A DNA stretch of 64,000 nt. It comes from Halicephalobus mephisto (Eukaryota; Nematoda; Chromadorea; Rhabditida; Panagrolaimidae). A program made the translations under genes and the position numbers. The stretch covers positions 1-64,000 of the forward strand of contig SWDT01000300.1 in NCBI GenBank assembly GCA_009193035.1. The letters run 5' to 3'. Position 1 is the stretch's first letter, and each line of letters opens with the position of its first letter. Positions 22,689 through 32,926 of this stretch are shown here, one piece after another. The notes beneath the pieces are model-generated. The model worked only from the letters and a program-made list of their open reading frames with translations, ran no database searches and was not told the origin of the DNA.

Positions 22689-23555
22689 TCAAGAGAAGCT
22701 GCACATGAGGATCTTCAAAAGTACTGCTGTCGTGAGAAGGAACACAGGAAAGACGGTTTTCGTAGAACTATTGCAAAAATCCCTATCATCGCAGATGTAG
22801 GCATCTTCTCCTTCATCTGTGTGTTTATGTCCTGTAAAGTCGAAGGCCGGATCGTTTCCAATAATACATTCTCTACGAACATTGCCACCTGGAGAAATGA
22901 CCTTCAGACAACGTTCACCATTACAAATGTCACAGGCTTCATTGCCATAACATTGTCGACATTGAATGCTTTCTGAAATAAATGCAATTGATAAAAAATT
23001 AGGTAAATCTTATCAGACCAAGTAAGAATCATTTGAGATTCTTATCAAAAATTTTACAACTCGTCAAAACCCAAATTTTTAATGATTAAAATTTAAATAA
23101 TTTGCAAAAATTAAAAATAAACATCATTACAACAGCTTTGAGACAAATTCCCAGAGCTCAAAGTTTCAAAACTTTTCATTAAATTATTAAAAGTTTTAAA
23201 ATTTCCAAGAAATTCTGTTTTCAGAAACTTCCATGAGATTTCCAAAAAAATTAAAGCAATATATTCAATTCTAAAAAGTCCAAAGAATTCCTGAAGGTTT
23301 TAAAAACATTTTCAAAAATTTCAAGTTTTTACGAAATTCTAAAATTAAAATTTTCAAAAATGTTTTAAGATTTTTTAAGTTATTATGAAATTCTAAAATT
23401 AAAAAAAATCCTAAAACATTTCCAAAAATTTCAGGTTTTCATGGAATTTTAGCTTGGTAAATAAAAAACAAACCTGAATATGGCACTAGTAGAAACAAAA
23501 TCAGCAAAGTTAGTAAAGCTTTTGTCGTGAGAGGCGAGGCAGAGGATCCATCCAT
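22689..23555 (-). CDS. Ly6/uPAR-like small secreted, probably GPI-anchored protein
   Basis: Two exons, 23555-23474 and 22972-22689, joined at CAG/GTTTGT and TTTCAG/AAAGC in phase 1, giving 121 residues. The N-terminus has a signal peptide (KALLTLLILFLLVPYS). The mature part has eight cysteines in the three-finger pattern: QCRQCYGNEACDICNGERC, then REC, then YICDDRDFCN, with the typical closing CN. A hydrophobic tail (VFPVFLLTTAVLLKILMC) fits GPI attachment. Ly6-type proteins act at the cell surface as receptor or channel modulators; nematodes have many with unknown partners. The plus-strand frame at 22635-22976 is only its antisense shadow. The frame, cysteine pattern and splice sites agree well. 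Confidence 0.8.
22990..23470. other. Intron of the Ly6-like gene, AT-rich
   Basis: The single intron (22973-23473) consists of AT-rich sequence with repeated words such as TCCAAGAATTCC and AAATTTCAAGTTTTTACGAA. No other feature is seen. Confidence 0.5.
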
Positions 23556-23569
23556 CCTGCTAGCCTGAA

Positions 23570-25340
23570 ATAAAATAATTAAATTCAATTTTATTTTTCA
23601 CAAAAAACAAAAAACTGATTCAACCATCGGATATTTGTACTTTTTTCATTAGTAATTTCGAAACAAATTAAAATCCTAAGAGAGTAACTTTTGTAAAGTT
23701 TCGTAATCTCAATTTACAAAACTGTAAAAAAATGTTTGTTTTTCTTTCATAATTTAAAAATTTAATTTTTTAAAAAAACAAAACCAACGCGAAAATGGAC
23801 AAAACAATCAATCAATTTTGGTCGTCACCATCTTTCTTTTTTTTTTTGACACAAATCGCAATGTTGAGGGTCACCAAAAGAGGAGCGGAAATTCTCGGAA
23901 ACCAAAAGTTGATAAAAGTTAGTTCAAAAGCTTATGCAAGTCCGGAGCTGCTTGTGCAAACAACGGGGTAACGGGGTCGTTGGATACAAGCAAAAAAATC
24001 ACTCAACTATAAAAAACAAAAATGGGCGTTGTTACGAAATGTCTTGACATGAATTTTCGAAGAAATTCTAAAATAAAAATTTCATATATCAATTCTGATT
24101 TTTATTGGATTCTGGAAAGTTCTCCAGATTCTGGAAGATGTTAGAACCATTAATTACGTTCTAGCAGTGTTTATAGAATTATAAAAATTTTCACTAAATT
24201 TTGAAAAGTTTCAAGAAATTTAAAAACCAATGAAATTTGTAAAATTTTAAAGATTTCTAAAAATTTTCACCGGATTCCGAAAATATAAGATTCTAGAAAG
24301 CTAAAAAAATTCTCATTGGATTCTGAAGTCAGAATTTTAATTTCATTCTGCAAATTTCTACAGAATTTTAAAAAGTTTTAAAATCTATTGGATTCTGAAG
24401 TCATCAAAATGTTTAAAATTCTAGAAATTTCTACAGAATTTTAAAAAGTTATAAAATCTACTGAATTCTGAAGTCATTAAAATGTTTAAAATTCTAGAAA
24501 TTTCTACATAATTTTAAAAAGTTCAAAAATTTTCCACTGGATTTTGTAATTTTCCAGAAATCTCGAGCATTTCAAAATTTCATAAAATTTTACTTTGCAA
24601 AAACGCAACTCACATTCGAGTGACGTTGTGAATTTGTAATTTTTAAATAATCTATATTCCTATTTGAATGAATATTATAATCCTCACAATTTAATAGTTC
24701 TTCAAAAAGGCAATTTTAAAAATACTAAATCCCAATTTTTATTTCAGAATTATTATAAATTACTAAATTTAATAAAAAATATTATTTTAAAAAATGGAAA
24801 TTTGAAAATAAAACAAAATTAAAACAGCCATTCTTCGGCACATGAAACAAGTGGGCAACTTCGGACACGTTTCTAGGCACTTTTGCCAAATTCTTGCGAA
24901 ATACAAAAAAGTATTCAACGAACAAGACCAAAAAAAAAGAAAAAATAAGCCATGTTTCCTCAGGACGTAGAGAAATAATTAACTAATAAATTTTGATTCG
25001 TAATCTTTAGATTTACGTAGACATTTGGGAAATGCATCCAAGATTATAAAAATAAAAACGTTTATCCTCGGAAAAATAAAAAAAGAACCAGTCTTCCGCG
25101 TCAGGGGAGAGTTCCAGCATGAGTCATCTTTGACTAAACAAACTTGGATTCCTGAAAATAGAGAGATACAAACTGGTAAGTAACCAATTCACAAACACGA
25201 AAACAACTAAATCGAATTAAAAAATTATCAGTTTTAAAGATGGAATAATTAAAAAACGAAATTAAAAAAGAAACTTTTTTCGAAATTCCCCTGTTCTGAA
25301 TTAATTCATGGAAATTGTAGGTAATTTTTCATCATTGATC
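23570..25340. other. Region upstream of the Ly6-like gene, AT-rich with short repeats
   Basis: 23820-24010 is GC-richer (GAGGAGCGG, CAACGGGGTAACGGGG) and may hold the promoter or a 5' exon. 24040-24600 contains diverged copies of a unit with AAAATTCTAGAAATTTCTAC and GATTCTGAAGTCAT, at spacings of about 100 bp. The remainder, including 24830-25200, shows no supported gene. Confidence 0.45.
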
Positions 25341-25349
25341 TTCACGTGT

Positions 25350-26068
25350 TTAATCCAGGTCCTTCAGCTGAAAAGAATAAAAATGAATTGAAGGTAATCG
25401 GATGAAGATAACATCTGAGTCTTTCCAGCTTGACTTATCTTTGACTGATTTGAGCCATTCAAACTCCATTAGACCAGTCTTTTCAAAAGTACGAATAATA
25501 TTTCTAGTGTTCTGAACAACGGAAGTGGAAACTTCGAGAAAACGGGATTCAACATCAAGTTCCTCGAGAGCGCATTTACATCATCGTAGTTGAGGTAATT
25601 TTAAGATGTTTCATATATCAATTTATCTGGAAAAAAGTTCTATAAAAAGTGAAAATAAACGTCGAGTTTTAAAAAATATTTTTTTGTCACTATTCTTCAT
25701 CTAATTCGGGAGCAATTGCTTAAAAGTAGATTTGGTAAAAATACAAGTCTCCAAAAGCCTTTTTTGAATATTGTTATCCATTTAATCCGGAGGTTGTTTA
25801 TATATCAACTTACCTGGACGTGGATTATATGAAAGGTAAACATAAATAATGAAAATTTTCAAAACGCTTTCATCATCTTTGTTCTCCTGATTTGGAAGTG
25901 ATTCATATATCAATTTACCTGAAAATAAATCTCTAAAATCTCTAAAATGTACAAATACGTAATAATTAAGACAAAAATACAGTAACAGGTTGGATGTCCT
26001 CTGAATTCAAACCCACCTCCTTTGTTTAATCCGTACTTTGATCGGGTAATGATCATTTCAGCTTTCAT
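25350..26068 (-). pseudogene. Possible gene or gene relic with repeated exon units
   Basis: On the minus strand an ATG at 26068 opens MKAEMIITRSKYGLNKGGGF and continues to a possible donor near 25981; an exon starting GTAAATTGATATATGAATC (25921 downward) would follow a TTTTCAG. Diverged copies of that exon start, each after a CAG, recur at about 25815 and 25630, and a more decayed unit without it at about 25720; later copies are broken by stops. A separate 77-codon frame, 25580-25350, contains EELDVESRFLEVSTSVVQNT and EWLKSVKDKSSWKDSD and ends at TAA. The pieces cannot be joined into one intact reading frame. I recognise no family. Confidence 0.3.
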
Positions 26069-26194
26069 ATCTCACATAATCAACTTTAACAGACGAAAAA
26101 AAAACATCTTATCGAATTAACTACTCCACAAAAGGAAATCAAAGCAGATTCTCGAAAATAAAGATGTTTAAAACTTTTGAAACAAAAACAATTT

Positions 26195-26440
26195 ATTTTT
26201 CGGACACAACGCCAAAAATGTTCATTTTTAATTTTTTAATTTTAAAAATTATTTTTTTCGAACACAACGCCAAAAATGTTCATTTTTTATTTTTTGAATT
26301 AAAAAAGTATTTTTTCGAACACAACGCCAAAAGTTTTAACTTTTTATTTTTTGAATTTTAAAAATTTATTTTTTCGAACATAACGCCAAAAATGTTTATT
26401 TTTTATTTTTTGGATTTTAAAAAGTTTTTCAAACATAATA
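26195..26440. repeat. Tandem array of 57-60-bp units (CGAACACAACGCCAAAA)
   Basis: CACAACGCCAAAA recurs at 26205, 26262, 26319 and (as CATAACGCC) 26379, separated by AT-rich spacers with TTTTTGAATTTTAAAAATT. The plus-strand open frames here are by-products of the repeat. Confidence 0.85.
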
Positions 26441-26499
26441 TTGAAAATTTTGACTTTTTTCAAAATTTAAATTTTATGATTTTTGTATTTTTTAATTTA

Positions 26500-26676
26500 T
26501 TAGCAAGATTGAAGGACCTTTTTGCCAAAGGTTATTTGGGCCAGTTCTTCCGTCTGCCAATTAGCGGCCATTGCTCTCGCTCTGGCTGTCATGGGGGACA
26601 GCAATCCGATCCATTCTTCTTTTGCCAGTTTTCTCGCCTCAAAGAAGGACAAAACAGTTCTTGAATTGTCCACAAA
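26500..26676 (-). CDS. Possible terminal exon in a GC-richer island, unrecognised
   Basis: A 59-codon minus-strand frame in a balanced-composition island reads FFEARKLAKEEWIGLLSPMT and AMAANWQTEELAQITFGKK and ends at TAA. AATAAA overlaps the end (TAATAAATTAAA). No clean upstream acceptor or ATG is seen. The plus-strand frame in the same place is less protein-like. It may be the 3' end of a gene or an isolated relic. Confidence 0.3.
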   Translation of the reverse strand, partial: FVDNSRTVLSFFEARKLAKEEWIGLLSPMTARARAMAANWQTEELAQITFGKKVLQSC

Positions 26677-26984
26677 TTAGCTTCTTTTCTAAGAACTAAA
26701 ATTTTCGTCGAAATTTTTATTTTAAAAATTTGAAACTTTTTTGACTTTAAAAATTTGTTAATTTTCATATTTAATGAAGCATAAAATTTTCAAAAATGAA
26801 CTTAATGGTCTGGAAAGTTTTAAAAAGTAGTATTCATTAGTTGGACGATAATAAAGGTCTCGGGAGGAAATTCGGAATCAATATAATAGTTGTTTTTAGT
26901 GTATGGCCTCTTAAGTACCCTTGTGACTCATATTTTTAATTTTTATCCTAAAACTACTTTTTCGGAATCTTTTGGCAATTTCTC

Positions 26985-27500
26985 ACGTTTTCGTTCCGGG
27001 ACCTTTTTGACTTTTTTAAATTATTTTTTTAAACAATAATTTCACATTTACTTTATTAAAAAATAATTTTTTGTTTCAATTTTGATAAATTTAACAATTT
27101 TCGTTCCGGGACCCTTTTTTTAATTTTTTTATTTTTAAACAATAATTTTACATTTATTATATTAAAAAATAATTTTGTGTTTCAATTTTCGTCTCAGGAC
27201 CCTTTTTTATTATTTTTATTTTTAAACAATAATTTTACATTTATTATATTAAAAAATAATTTTTTGTTTCAATTTTGATAAATTTAACAATTTTTGTTTC
27301 AGAATTTTTTTTTGATTTTTCTAATTTCTAAAGTAGTAATTTTATTTTTATTGTATTAAATAAAGAAATAACGATTTTTTTCATCTATTTGAAAAATTAA
27401 CGATTTTCGCTCTGGGACTCATTTTGATTTTTCTTTATTTTGTGTATTTTCTAAAAATGATTTTATTTTTATTGTATTAAATAAGGAAGTAACATCTTTT
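26985..27500. repeat. Diverged tandem repeat (CGTTCCGGGACC...AACAATAATTTTACATTTATT)
   Basis: Units of about 90-115 bp start with CGTTCCGGGACC or CGTCTCAGGACC and continue with TTTTTAAACAATAATTTTAC and TTATTAAAAAATAATTTTTTG. At least three units are clear and others are decayed. Confidence 0.7.
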
Positions 27501-27919
27501 TTTAAATCTATTTTTGGCTATTTTGTATTTTTCGTGTCGAAACTATTTTTTTTATTTTTCTTTTTTCAAAAATGATTTTGTTTTTCGTTTTTAATTATAA
27601 AGTTGAGCGAAAACATAACTTGTAAATACAATTACTACTTAAGTGTTGAGTTTTCTGCCAAGTCCAAATGCGGTCCGGGTCCCGGCACGAAACTTTGAAT
27701 TTTTACTTTATTTTAAAAAAAATTTTATTTTCGATAAAAATTAAATTTTCCTAAAAAAAATAAACTTTTTTTTGTTGATTTTTTTCGTGAAAATTTATAA
27801 ATTAAATTTTACAATTTTATTTTTGAACAGATTTTTGTTTTTTGATGGATAAATTTGTTTGGCCAAAAATGACGAATTTTACTGAAAAAAGTGGCTCCAT
27901 CTCGAAAAGAAAAAAAACA

Positions 27920-28060
27920 AAAAAGTTCCTGGGCGGCTCGGTTGCACTCCTCCACAGACTCTCACTCAATTGAGGCCATTTTTGCCCGCGGCAGTCGTGC
28001 CAGTTTTTCCCAATCAAGAATGTCCTAACTGACCGCAATTTGCTTCTTGAACCGCTAAAT
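27920..28060. other. GC-richer island, possible exon relic
   Basis: About 130 bases of balanced composition in an AT desert. The minus-strand frame containing DILDWEKLARLPRAKMASIE has a stop after it and then resumes as ESVEECNRAAQELF, so it is broken or spliced. Another minus-strand frame stays open through it (27817-28134) but is low-complexity at both ends. No gene can be supported. Confidence 0.25.
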
Positions 28061-28258
28061 ATAAATATTTTCGAAAAAAATTTAAAATTAAGTTTCATTG
28101 TTTTTTTGACAAAAAACTGAATTTTTCTTGTCAAGACCGAAATTTACTTTTTACTAGAAAATTGTTTATTTACTAAGGATTAGTTTTCTCTGTAATTGAA
28201 TTCCGAAAAAGGATACGGGTTTCCTGATTTGGCTTTTGGCACGAAAATTGTTTGTTTT

Positions 28259-28490
28259 GATCCTGAGTGGAAAATTGTCTTTTTTTTTTGATCTTGAGTG
28301 GAAAATTATTTTTTTTTTGATCCTGAATGGAAAATTGTTTTTTTTATATCCTGAATGGAAAATTATTTTTTTTTGATCCTGAGTGGAAAATTGTTTTTTT
28401 TTTGATCTTGAATGGAAAATTGTCTTTTTTTTGATCCTGAGTGGAAAATTATTTTTTTTTGATCCTGAGTGGAAAATTGTTTTTTTTTTA
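28259..28490. repeat. Tandem array of ~28-bp units (GATCCTGAGTGGAAAATTG)
   Basis: About eight copies of GATC(C/T)TGA(G/A)TGGAAAATT(G/A) followed by a T-run of 7-10. T-run length accounts for most unit-length variation. Confidence 0.9.
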
Positions 28491-28639
28491 AATTATCCGA
28501 CTATCCAAAAATTTCTGGCTTTTTATAAAAATAAAATTCAGTTTCGTCTTGAGACCAATTTTTCCACTATTTCAACAAGGGAATTATTTTCGTTCTCCAG
28601 AGATGGCGACAAGTTCAGTTTTGTGTATTCTTAATTACT

Positions 28640-29160
28640 AAATTTTCTCTAGAAAAATTAAAAATAAAATATAAAATATAAAAAAATTTAAAAAGTAAAA
28701 ATAAAATTATTAGAAAATTATTAAATATTTAAAAAACTATTAAATATTTAAAAAAATTAGAAAATTATTAAATATTTTTAAAAATTAGAAAATTATTAAA
28801 TATTTTTAAGTTTCCCTTGTGACTAATTAGGCCAGAATTTCCTTTCCAAAAAAGGAAATCACGGGAAAACGATCTTTTTCGTTCCGAGAGATTATTTAAT
28901 TTTTATCGATTTTTTAAATTTTGAATATAATTAATTTTTTTTTTTTGAAAATGACTTTTGAAAATATCGTAACTATAGCGATAAATTGAGTTTTAGTATA
29001 AAAATTGAAGTACTTTTAACGCAAAAGCAAAAGATGGAATTAATTTCGCATTTATACACGCCGTAGATGACGTAACACATGGACAAGCCTTGATTTCGGA
29101 AAGAATTGTAAATTTTATTTGAAAAAAAAAACTTTATTTTAGAAACAGGTGTGGAAATTT
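28640..29160. other. AT-rich spacer
   Basis: 28650-28805 is a simple array of TTAGAAAATTATTAAATATTT-type words. 28805-29160 is ordinary AT-rich sequence with short GC-richer patches (TCACGGGAAAACGATC, GACGTAACACATGGACAAGC). No gene seen. Confidence 0.5.
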
Positions 29161-29960
29161 TTCAAACACTAAAAGTCCCAACACGAATATTATATTTTTA
29201 AAACTCTCGTGACGAACATTTCTAATTTTTTAAGGAGTTTCAATACGAATGTTTTTTGATTTTTTAGGAAATCTTGACACGAATATTTTTATTTTAAATT
29301 TTTTCAAAAGGTCTCAACACGAATATTATATTTTTAAAATTTTCGTGACGAGTATTTCTAATTTTTTAAAAAGTTTTAATATCAATAATTTTTTTCAAAA
29401 TGTTCAAAAACGAATATTATATTTTTTTAAAACTCTCGTGACGAACATTTCTAATTTTTTAAGGAATTTCAATACGAAAGTTTTTTGATTTTTTAGGAAA
29501 TCTCGACACGAATATTTTTATTTTAAATTTTTTCAAAAGGTCTCAACACGAATATTATATTTTTTTAAATTCTCGTGACGAATATTTCTAATTTTTTAAG
29601 GAGTTTCATTGCGAATATTTTTTTTCAAAAAGTTACGACACAAATATATATTTTTTTTTAAAATTCTCGTGACGAACATTTCTAATTTTTTAAAAAGTTT
29701 CATTGCAAATATTTTTTTTCTAATTTTTTTTAAATTCTCGTGACAAATATTTCTAATTTTTTTAAAAAGTTTTAATATCAATAATTTTTTTCAAAATATT
29801 CAAAAACGAATATTATATATTTTTTAAAAATCTCGTGACGAATATTTTTTAAAAATTTTTTCAAAATGTTCCGACACGAATATTATTTAAATTTTTTCAT
29901 TAAATATTTCGAGACAATTATTATTTGCTTTAAATTCTCTTCAAAAGTTTGGACATGAAT
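29160..29960. repeat. Tandem repeat with CTCGTGACGAA(C/T)ATTTCTAATTT units
   Basis: Repeating words are CGAATATTATATTTTT, AAA(A/T)(C/T)TCTCGTGACGAA, CATTTCTAATTTTTTAAG and GAGTTTCAATACGAA. Units are about 60-120 bp and at least seven partial copies can be counted. All of the open frames in it follow the repeat. Confidence 0.8.
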
Positions 29961-30109
29961 ATTATTTTAATTTTTTAACGACTTTGGAAAAATTAAAAAT
30001 GTTAATTTTTATTTTAGGTCTGAGACAACTTTCGATAATATTTGTTTTTTTAAATTTTTTTATATTTGGACAGTCGTTATTAAAATTTCCAACATAGGTT
30101 TCGTTTTTT

Positions 30110-30680
30110 CCGGCTCACAATATTAAAAAAAATTTAAATTTTATTTAAAAAAAATTAAAAATTTTATTTTAAAAAAGTTTAAAATTAAATTTAGAAAAAT
30201 TAAAAATTTTATTTTAAAAAAAATTAAAATTTCATTTTAAAAAAAATTAAAATTTTATTCAAAAAAAATTTCCGATGTAGGTTCATTTTCAGCAAAATTT
30301 TACTTGAGACAAGTTTTATTTTTTAAATAATTCGAATTTTAGCTATTGGAAATTTCGAAAAGAACTTTATTTTTTTTCAAATATTTACAAAACTCTTAAA
30401 AGTTTATTTTAGTAGGATTTTCGCTGTAGGATTACTTTCAACTTTTCTTGGTCCTGAAACGATTTTTACTTTTTTTTCTGTATAGGATATTTGAAAACGA
30501 TTTAAAAATTTTATTTTAGTGGAATTTTCGCTGTAGGATTAATTCCAACTTATCTTGGTCCTGAAACGATTTTTATTTTTGTTTATTTAGGATATTTAAA
30601 AAAATTTATTTTAGTAGTACTTTTGCTGTAGGATTACTTTCAACTTTTCTTAGTCCTGAAACGATTTTTACTTTTTAAAA
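30110..30680. repeat. Low-complexity A/T stretch and ~100-bp tandem triplet
   Basis: 30120-30275 is an AAAAAAATTAAAATTTTATT array. 30410-30670 has three units of about 95-105 bp sharing GCTGTAGGATTA, TTTCAACTTTTCTT and GGTCCTGAAACGATTTTTA. Confidence 0.75.
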
Positions 30681-30689
30681 TAACCCTAT

Positions 30690-31073
30690 CTTGTGTCAAC
30701 TTACAACCACTCAATTGTGGCCATTTACATTAAGAATCTATTTTTTGCTTCCAAAATCTAAAATCTTAAATAATTTAAAAGTTTCGAACGCACTTGAGAG
30801 TCTTGACTTTTATCTTGCGCAAAAGCTAGTTCTCAGATATCCCAGTCCAATTAATAAATTATTCGTTGAAACGACGCTCAAATGTCAAACTGCTTTCATT
30901 TCGCCGACGGCAAAATTTTCCAATTTTATGTCAACTATTGTCTTGAATCGATTTCCGCCGAATATAGAGTTATCTCCAAGGTCCCGGACAGAGTACTGAG
31001 GGTAAAGAATAATTTTTGCGCGGACGAACACGGAAACAAAAATTTTTCAGTTTCCTGTTCTTGGAACTTTTAA
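30690..31073 (+). other. Coding-like island, possible exon(s), unrecognised
   Basis: This less AT-rich stretch has two overlapping plus-strand frames. One, 30691-30999, contains SNALESLDFYLAQKLVLRYP. The other, from 30882, contains MSNCFHFADGKIFQFYVNYC and AEYRVISKVPDRVLR, followed by a possible donor at GGTAAAG (31000). The second is the more protein-like. Neither could be extended by splicing, so a decayed gene is equally likely. Confidence 0.25.
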
Positions 31074-31259
31074 AGCCCTTCGGCATTTTTAGAATTATCG
31101 ATTTTTTGAAATTTATTAGAATTTTATAAAAACGAAAGTGAGTTGAGAAAATCATAGTATTCTAAGAATGTGAAATAATTGTAGTTACAAAATTGTCTCG
31201 AGTAGAATTTCTATAAACTTTTGTTTCATATGATAGTTACAAAAGTTTCCACCAGACAT

Positions 31260-31860
31260 TGGAAAATTTTGAAAAATTCCCGTGAGATTTTTGAAAATTA
31301 GAGAAATTTTAGTAGGGTTCTGGAAAGTTTCAGAAATTTTTATAAAATTGTCCAATATTTTATAATTTTATTAAATTCTTGAAGATTTCAGAAATCCTGC
31401 GAGATTTATGAAAATTAGAAAAGTTTTAGTCGGATTCTAGAAGGCTTCAGGAGTTTTTATAAAATTTTCTAAAACAAAAATCTTTCTGAAATCTTCAAGA
31501 ATCTAGTAAAGTTTTATAAAATTATCCAATATTTTATAATTTTATTAAATTCTTGAAGATTTCAGAAATTCTGCGAGATTTATGAAAATCAGAAAAGTTT
31601 TAGTCGGATTCTGGAAGGCTTCAGGAGTTTTTATAAAATTTTCTAAAATAAACATTTTCTACAAGATTCTTGAAGATTTCAGAAAGTTTTATAAAATTGT
31701 TCAAAATTTTATAATTTTATTAGATTTTTGAAGATTTCAGAAATTCCGCGAAATTTATGAAAATCAGAAAAGTTTTAGTCGGATTCTAGAAGGCTTCAGG
31801 AGTTTTTATAAGGTTCTCCAATTTTCCAAGATTTCCTATTAAAATCTATAAAATTCTACA
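31260..31860. repeat. Tandem array of ~174-bp units
   Basis: AGTCGGATTCT(A/G)GAAGGCTT recurs at 31428, 31602 and 31777. Each unit also carries TTCTTGAAGATTTCAGAAAT and GCGAGATTTATGAAAAT. The pattern is built on short inverted words (TTCTGAA/TTCAGAA). Confidence 0.85.
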
Positions 31861-32278
31861 GAATCCTAATTTCTTAAAAATAAATTTATTTTAAAAAATG
31901 TTTTGATGCGAATTTTTCGAATTATTTAGAAAAGTCAAAAATTATTCATTTTTGGATTTTAATTAAAATTTTTTATTTAATTTTAAAAAATTGTGAAATT
32001 TCTGAAGATTTGAAGGTCTGTTATGAAATTCTGGAAGAATTCAAAAATTTCTGTAGAATTACAGCTTCAGAAATTACAATTCGTCGTTTTCGCAAAATTG
32101 TTTCACACGGATTTCCGGAACCATTTAGAAACTTCCAGAATTCTCAATTTCAAATTTTATTTTTAAAAATTCTCACAAAATTTTGAAATTCTCTAAAAAT
32201 TTCTGTAAAATTAAAAAAATTTACTTAATTATGTTATTTAAAATTAATATTAGTAATTTTGATAAAAATTTTGATTTT

Positions 32279-32866
32279 TTAATTTTATGGTCCCAACACG
32301 ATCATTTTTAAATTTCATGATCCTAACAAGATCATTTTTAATTTCACGGTCCCAACACGATCATTTGTTAATTTCACAATCCTAACACGATTATTTTTAA
32401 ATTTTCACGGTCCCAACAAGATCATTTTTAAAATTTCACAATCCTAACACGGTCATTTTTAAATTTTATCGTTAGTTGATACTGTTCTGTGATTTCATAT
32501 TTAATCCTTTTGTGGTTTTTTTCATGTTCTCATTGGAGACTACAACTTTTTATTTTTAAATAGATCTTTGGTCTCGAAGCGAAAATTTGTGAAGAAATTA
32601 ACTTTTATACAATTTCCTTTTGTCTGATTATAATAAATTTTTTGATTTCGAATCTCGACACGAATTTTGGACGTTGGTTATCGAAGTTATCTTCCTCTTT
32701 TGATTTTCGTAGTTTTTTGGATTTCAACACGAATTTTGAACCTTAGTTATTCAAGTCGTTTTTTTTATTTTTGGATTTCGAATCTCGACACGAATTTTGG
32801 ACGTTAGTTATTTAAATTGTCTTCCTCCTTTGATTTTCGTGGATTTTTGGATTTTTACGATAGATA
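32279..32866. repeat. Two adjacent tandem arrays (33-bp and ~124-bp units)
   Basis: 32279-32466: about six 33-bp units of CACGGTCCCAACACGATCAT or CACAATCCTAACACGATCAT with ATTTTTAAATT spacers. 32640-32866: units with GAATCTCGACACGAATTTTG, GACGTTAGTTAT and TTGATTTTCGTGG; the first and last full units are about 124 bp apart. Confidence 0.8.
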
Positions 32867-32926
32867 TTTTTTAGTCCCAACGAAGTCCTCTAGTTACTGA
32901 CACGTCTATCGTGTCCGCAATATGCT

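Noticed and set aside
28259..28490. CRISPR-like regular repeat
   Set aside because: Units are head-to-tail without unique spacers; T-run length variation shows a simple minisatellite in a eukaryotic genome.
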